From Modestobacter sp. VKM Ac-2977 (GTDB lineage: Bacteria > Actinomycetota > Actinomycetes > Mycobacteriales > Geodermatophilaceae), in assembly GCF_026968045.1 (NCBI RefSeq), contig NZ_JAPVBQ010000002.1:422933-486932 (forward strand): a stretch of 64,000 nucleotides of DNA. The letters run 5' to 3'. Positions 60,170-64,000 of the stretch are shown piece after piece. The position numbers and the translations under genes were made by a program. The number at the start of each line of letters is the position of its first letter. Position 1 is the stretch's first letter. Under the pieces are notes generated by a model. That model searched no databases and was not told where the DNA came from. It worked only from the letters and a program-made list of their open reading frames with translations.

Positions 60170-60772
60170 TCAGCCCTGGTCGCGCGTGGCCCCATCGGCG
60201 TCGCCGCCACCGCCGTCGCCGTTGCCGTTGTCAGCGGCGAGGTCGGGGGCGGTCGGGTCACCACCGAAGACGCTCGCCGCCACGTCGCGACGCACCTCGG
60301 TGACCCAGTCGTGCTGGCGGTTGGCCTGCCGGATCAACCGGTCGAGCAGGTCGGCGTCGATCCGGCTGTCGACCGAGGCCGCGATCCGCAGCGTCTCGAA
60401 GCCGCTGCGCTTGCCCCGTACGGCGGAGGCGAGGAACTCGAACTCGACCAGGTCGCTGGACGGGGACCGGGTGAGCAGGTGCCCGTTCAGCTTCGCCCGG
60501 CTCGCCTTCTCCGCCACCCAGCTGGCCACCTGCTTGTACTGGCGCACCGGGAAGCCCAGCGCCCCGGCGACCCCGGTGATCGCGGCCTTCTCCTCACGGA
60601 GTTCGTCGAGCAGCTGGCGGAGGGGCTGGTCGTACTCGGTCCCGCGGTGCACCCCGATCATCCGGGAGACCAGCTCGATCCCACCGGCGGCCGCGGCGAG
60701 GTGGTCGTTGACGTAGACCGCCAGCAGCGCGGGGTGGGACACGGAACCGGTCGGCACCGGGGTCTGGGACAC
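60170..60772 (-). CDS. Hypothetical helical protein
   Basis: A 200-residue protein, helical and Glu/Arg-rich, with an acidic Gly/Asp tail. LREEKAAITGVAGALGFPVR and KLNGHLLTRSPSSDLVEFE are its most structured segments. It resembles ferritin-like bundles only loosely. The GTG at 60772 has GAGGAG 6 bases upstream. Function not known. Confidence 0.7.
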   Translation of the reverse strand: MSQTPVPTGSVSHPALLAVYVNDHLAAAAGGIELVSRMIGVHRGTEYDQPLRQLLDELREEKAAITGVAGALGFPVRQYKQVASWVAEKASRAKLNGHLLTRSPSSDLVEFEFLASAVRGKRSGFETLRIAASVDSRIDADLLDRLIRQANRQHDWVTEVRRDVAASVFGGDPTAPDLAADNGNGDGGGGDADGATRDQG

Positions 60773-60863
60773 GGGGTTCTCCTCGCAGGTGGGGCCGGGG
60801 TCCGGCTCCCCCATCATGTCCAGCGGCCACCGGTTCGACACCCCGCGTCCTCGGACGGGTGGC

Positions 60864-61076
60864 TCAGCGGCGGTTCCGCCGACTCCAGCTGGTCCAGGAG
60901 TTGTCCCGGACGAACGGGCTGAGGACCTCGGCGTCCCGGCGGCCCTCCCGGACCTCGTACCAGACATCGGAGTGGTGCTGGGACCGGGCCCCGCGCCGCC
61001 GGGCCGAGTGGTCCAGCCACCAGGCCACCGCGAGCAGCAGGGTGAGCACGGCCCCGACCGCGATCCAGAAGACCAT
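60864..61076 (-). CDS. Small single-pass membrane protein
   Basis: 70 residues. The N-terminus MVFWIAVGAVLTLLLAVAWW is one membrane helix, and the rest is polar and basic. No family recognised. Coding-type codon use supports it. It lies 74 bases upstream of the divergent HTH-MurA gene. Confidence 0.7.
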   Translation of the reverse strand: MVFWIAVGAVLTLLLAVAWWLDHSARRRGARSQHHSDVWYEVREGRRDAEVLSPFVRDNSWTSWSRRNRR

Positions 61077-61150
61077 GACTCATCCTGACGGACCGGCGGA
61101 CTGCGTGCCAGAACCGTCCGGATCTCATCTGTGACATACCGTGGTCGACG

Positions 61151-62695
61151 ATGACGCTGACCGAGGACACGACGACCCAGTCCCTCCGCCAGATCGGTGC
61201 CCTGGTCCGGGACGCCCGGCGGCACCGCGGGCTCACCCAGCTGCAGCTGGCCGAGCGGCTGGGCACCAGCCAGAGCGCGATCGCCCGGATCGAGCAGGGC
61301 AACCAGAACCTGACCCTCGAGTTGCTGGGCCGACTGTCGGCGGCGCTGGACAGCGAGCTGATCAGCGTCGGCCGCTCCGGCCCCACCCACCTGCGCGTCC
61401 GGGGTGGCACGCCGCTGTCGGGCAGCGTCACGGTGAAGTCGTCGAAGAACGCAGCGGTCGCGCTGCTGTGCGCCGCACTGCTCAACCGCGGCCGGACGAC
61501 GCTGCGCAACGTCTCCCGCATCGTCGAGGTCGACCGGATCCTCGACGTGCTCACCTCGATCGGCGTCTCCGCCTCCTGGGACGCCGCCGGGCGGGACCTG
61601 ACCCTCGTCGTCCCCGAGCAGCTCGACCTCTCCGCGATCGACGCCGACGCGGCCCGTCGCACCCGCAGCATCATCATGTTCCTGGGCCCGCTGCTGCACC
61701 GGGCCGAGGACTTCCGGCTCCCCTACGCCGGCGGCTGCGACCTCGGCACCCGCACCGTCGAGCCGCACATGATCGCGCTGCGCCCCTTCGGGCTCGAGGT
61801 CGAGGCGCACGCCGGGGAGTACCGGGCGACCGTCGCCCCGCCGGTCGCCCGGGACCGGACGATCGTGCTGACCGAGCGCGGGGACACGGTGACGGAGAAC
61901 GCACTGCTGGCCGCCGCCCGGCACGACGGGACGACGACGATCCGCAACGCCAGCCCCAACTACATGGTCCAGGACCTCTGCCTGTACCTGGAGCTGCTGG
62001 GCGTGCGGATCGAGGGCTTCGGGTCCACCACCCTGGTGGTCACCGGCAAGCCCGTGCTCGACGCCGACGTCGACTACCCGCTGTCGGAGGACCCGGTCGA
62101 GGCGATGAGCCTGCTGACCGCCGGGATCGTCACCAGCTCGGAGCTGACCGTGCGCCGGGCCCCGATCGAGTTCCTGGAGATCGAGCTGGCCATCCTCGCC
62201 GAGATGGGGCTGTCCTTCGACCTGTCGCCGGAGTACCCGGCCGACAACGGCCGCACCCGGCTGGTCGACATCACCCTGCACCCGTCGCAGCTGCGGGCGC
62301 CCATCGACAAGGTGCACCCGATGCCGTTCCCGGGGCTCAACATCGACAACCTGCCGTTCTTCGCGGTGATCGCCGCGACGGCCACCGGCAGCACGCTGAT
62401 CCACGACTGGGTCTACGACAACCGGGCGATCCACCTCTCCGACCTGACCCGGCTGAACGCCGACGTGCGACTGCTCGACCCGCACCGGGTGCTGGTGGAG
62501 GGGCCGACCCGCTGGTCGGCGGCGGAGATCGTCTGCCCGCCGGCCCTGCGCCCGGCGGTCTGCATCCTGCTGGCGATGCTGGCGGCCAAGGGCGACTCGG
62601 TGCTGCGGAACGTGGACATCATCGCCCGCGGCTACGAGCAGCTCTACGAGCGACTGGTGGAGATGGGCGCCCAGATCGAGGTCTTCTCCGACTGA
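61151..62695 (+). CDS. HTH-MurA fusion: XRE domain plus enolpyruvyl transferase
   Basis: A 514-residue chain. Residues about 12-70 form an XRE-type helix-turn-helix (HRGLTQLQLAERLGTSQSAI). From about residue 78 it is MurA/EPSP-synthase-like. The MurA KNA motif is SSKNAAVALL, the catalytic-Cys loop is GGCDLGTR, and FPGLNIDNLPFF matches the region of the catalytic Asp. MurA makes UDP-GlcNAc-enolpyruvate in cell-wall synthesis. The fusion suggests a regulator that senses, or uses, a wall precursor. Not the housekeeping murA by location. ATG 61151 start. Confidence 0.85.
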   Translation: MTLTEDTTTQSLRQIGALVRDARRHRGLTQLQLAERLGTSQSAIARIEQGNQNLTLELLGRLSAALDSELISVGRSGPTHLRVRGGTPLSGSVTVKSSKNAAVALLCAALLNRGRTTLRNVSRIVEVDRILDVLTSIGVSASWDAAGRDLTLVVPEQLDLSAIDADAARRTRSIIMFLGPLLHRAEDFRLPYAGGCDLGTRTVEPHMIALRPFGLEVEAHAGEYRATVAPPVARDRTIVLTERGDTVTENALLAAARHDGTTTIRNASPNYMVQDLCLYLELLGVRIEGFGSTTLVVTGKPVLDADVDYPLSEDPVEAMSLLTAGIVTSSELTVRRAPIEFLEIELAILAEMGLSFDLSPEYPADNGRTRLVDITLHPSQLRAPIDKVHPMPFPGLNIDNLPFFAVIAATATGSTLIHDWVYDNRAIHLSDLTRLNADVRLLDPHRVLVEGPTRWSAAEIVCPPALRPAVCILLAMLAAKGDSVLRNVDIIARGYEQLYERLVEMGAQIEVFSD

Positions 62696-62736
62696 ACCCC
62701 TCCACCAAGATGGCCATTGTGGTGGGAGAGGTTCAG
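62692..62736. terminator. Imperfect hairpin enclosing both stop codons
   Basis: CTGAACC at 62692-62698 pairs with GGTTCAG at 62730-62736, and CTCC-ACCA pairs with TGGT-GGAG around one mismatch and one bulge. The plus-strand TGA (62693-62695) and the minus-strand stop (62733-62735) both lie in the outer arms. Confidence 0.65.
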
Positions 62737-63254
62737 GTGCGGAGGAGGACGGCGACGCCGACGCAGCCGAGGGCCCAGAGGCCGCTGGCCAGCGTGCCGA
62801 TGATGAACCGCTCGGACGCCACCGGGGCCTTCAGCTCGTTGAACCGCCCCAGCCCCTTCACCGCGATCAGGACGGCCAGCCCCTCGGCGAACCCGGCGAG
62901 CACGGTGACCGCGATGGCGGCGCGCTCCAGCACGCCGATCCAGGCGCCGCCCCGGAGCACCTCCGGGTCCGAGGCGCGCCGGCGCCCCGGCACCCGGTCG
63001 GGGTCGGCGGCCCGGAGGACGGCGGTGGCCACCGGCCCCCCGCCCAGCGCCGCGGAGGCGACCGCGAGCAACTGACCGCCGACCTCCACCCAGTCACCGA
63101 CCCGCCCGGCCCGCCAGGCCAGCGCGGCGGCGGCGCCCAGCAGCAGCACCAGCAGCACCCCGCCGAACCGGCTGCCCCGGCGGTCGGTGTGCGGGGTCAG
63201 GGCGGCTCCGGACACGGCCAGGACGCCGAGGACCACCAGGGCGGCGACGCTCAT
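62733..63254 (-). CDS. Membrane protein, partner of the SatD-like gene
   Basis: A 173-residue protein with about four membrane helices (near 5-20, 30-50, 60-78 and 150-170) and a central soluble part. VPGRRRASDPEVLRGG is the basic loop. No family recognised, though the gene pairs with the SatD-like gene (ATGA overlap). It could be a transporter or sensor component. Confidence 0.72.
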   Translation of the reverse strand: MSVAALVVLGVLAVSGAALTPHTDRRGSRFGGVLLVLLLGAAAALAWRAGRVGDWVEVGGQLLAVASAALGGGPVATAVLRAADPDRVPGRRRASDPEVLRGGAWIGVLERAAIAVTVLAGFAEGLAVLIAVKGLGRFNELKAPVASERFIIGTLASGLWALGCVGVAVLLRT

Positions 63255-63835
63255 CCCGCCGCCCGGGCCAGCAGGCGCGCCGCCGCGGGGTGCAGGTCCC
63301 GCTCGACGTCCCACAGGCCTGCACCCAACCGCTGCCCCACCGCCTGGCGGGTGACCCCCAGCTCGGTGGCCGCCTCGGCCTGCGTGCACCCGCCCTCGAC
63401 CAGCTCGATCGCCTCCCATGCCTGGTCGCTGCGCCGCTCGACCAGCGCACCGAGAGCGGTCAGCACCGCCTGTGCATCCGCCGCCGGCTCGGGGGCCATC
63501 CCCCGCACGGCGATCCGGACGGGACGGCGCTTGGCCGCCTCGACGGCGGCGCGGGCCGCGACGAACGCCGGGCCGGACCCCGCCCGGGTGCTCCCCGGGA
63601 GTGGCGTGTGCACCGGGCCGGCCCCGATCCCGATGCTCCACCCGCCGTCGCGCACGAGCCGGCGCACGACGTCGACCACCACGACCGGGTCGTCGAGCAG
63701 GCCCTGGACCTCGTCACCCGCGGTGCGCTCGAAGCGCAGGACGGTCGGCACCCCGCTGAGCGCGGACAGCACCTCGGGAACCCGGTCCGGGCTGCGGCGG
63801 CTGTCCCGCTGGTCGACCGTCAGCACGAAGGGCAT
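63251..63835 (-). CDS. SatD-like protein with C-terminal helix-turn-helix
   Basis: A 194-residue protein. The N-terminal half (FVLTVDQRDSRRSPDRVPEV, then FERTAGDEVQGLLDDP) resembles the SatD/cyclase-like fold. The C-terminus GGCTQAEAATELGVTRQAVG is a helix-turn-helix. It overlaps the membrane gene by ATGA. It may be a regulator. Start is ATG 63835. Confidence 0.72.
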   Translation of the reverse strand: MPFVLTVDQRDSRRSPDRVPEVLSALSGVPTVLRFERTAGDEVQGLLDDPVVVVDVVRRLVRDGGWSIGIGAGPVHTPLPGSTRAGSGPAFVAARAAVEAAKRRPVRIAVRGMAPEPAADAQAVLTALGALVERRSDQAWEAIELVEGGCTQAEAATELGVTRQAVGQRLGAGLWDVERDLHPAAARLLARAAG

Positions 63836-63914
63836 GGCGCAAGTTCAGCAGCTTGCACAGCCCAGAGCAAGTTCCTGCCCTTGTCGCGGCGGCGTGTCGG
63901 CCGGTGGCGCAGGG

Positions 63915-64000
63915 TCAGGACGAGGCCGGTGCCGGCGGGAAGCCGCCGGTGGCCACCGGCCCCCAGCGTTCGATCGTGACGCGGAGCAGCGACTTGCCCT
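63915..64000 (-). CDS. C-terminal fragment of an unknown protein at the window edge
   Basis: The last 27 residues of a minus-strand gene are visible, ending GGFPPAPASS before the stop at 63915-63917. The codon use is coding-like. It is too short to name. Confidence 0.45.
   Translation of the reverse strand, partial: GKSLLRVTIERWGPVATGGFPPAPASS

Overview
The window comes from a high-GC actinobacterium. GC is above 70 percent, third codon positions are almost all G or C, GTG starts are frequent, and many genes are joined by ATGA or GTGA stop/start overlaps. The family content (a 13E12/DUF222 HNH protein, a MftD-like oxidase, a CE1758/CE1759 luciferase-like pair, an HTH-MurA fusion, a DUF3616 protein) fits Geodermatophilaceae or close relatives such as Blastococcus, Modestobacter or Geodermatophilus. 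That placement is inference from gene style. It looks like ordinary chromosome: I found no tRNA, rRNA, CRISPR array, prophage or insertion sequence. The only selfish-looking gene is the 13E12-type HNH protein.

Region by region. (1) 1-8007, metal uptake: a partial divergent gene, then an Opp/Nik/Cnt-type ABC importer (two ATPases, a lipoprotein binding protein and one fused double permease), then znuA-znuC-znuB. Both operons begin with a near-identical 7-1-7 inverted repeat of Zur/Fur type lying on the promoter and start codon, so both are probably controlled by zinc. The Opp-type system may import a metal chelate. (2) 8014-22379, mixed metabolism: an aldehyde dehydrogenase, Tat-exported PhoD, an acetate/succinate CoA-transferase, a PRISE-type reductase, a zinc-ribbon protein, a DUF3616 protein, a secreted amidase, and a cyclic-di-GMP enzyme coupled to an HDOD protein. 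(3) 22624-28977: a two-subunit acyl-CoA dehydrogenase, the CE1758/CE1759 flavin pair and two serine hydrolases. (4) 29087-32470: a MftD homologue with no other mycofactocin genes nearby, a YceI protein, and a cell-wall lytic transglycosylase under a c-di-AMP (ydaO) riboswitch. (5) 32472-43137: two methyltransferases, a stress protein, a DyP peroxidase, PoxB, the HNH protein, a short-chain dehydrogenase and a CitE-like lyase.

(6) 43222-50816: an ECF-like sigma factor with a membrane partner, then a 5-oxoproline system. In the latter a GntR repressor and a DUF1445 hydro-lyase face an NRAMP-like transporter and pxpABC, the same gene set as the Bacillus subtilis ycsFGI-kip locus. (7) 50768-58890: two MFS transporters, a GH13 enzyme, and an RND permease divergent from a MarR regulator. 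(8) 58913-64000: an ankyrin protein, a dienelactone hydrolase, small unknown genes, an HTH-MurA fusion, a SatD-like protein with a membrane partner, and a fragment at the window edge.

Transcription units are often separated by long, nearly perfect GC-rich hairpins without a U-tract. In at least two convergent pairs the hairpin contains both stop codons.
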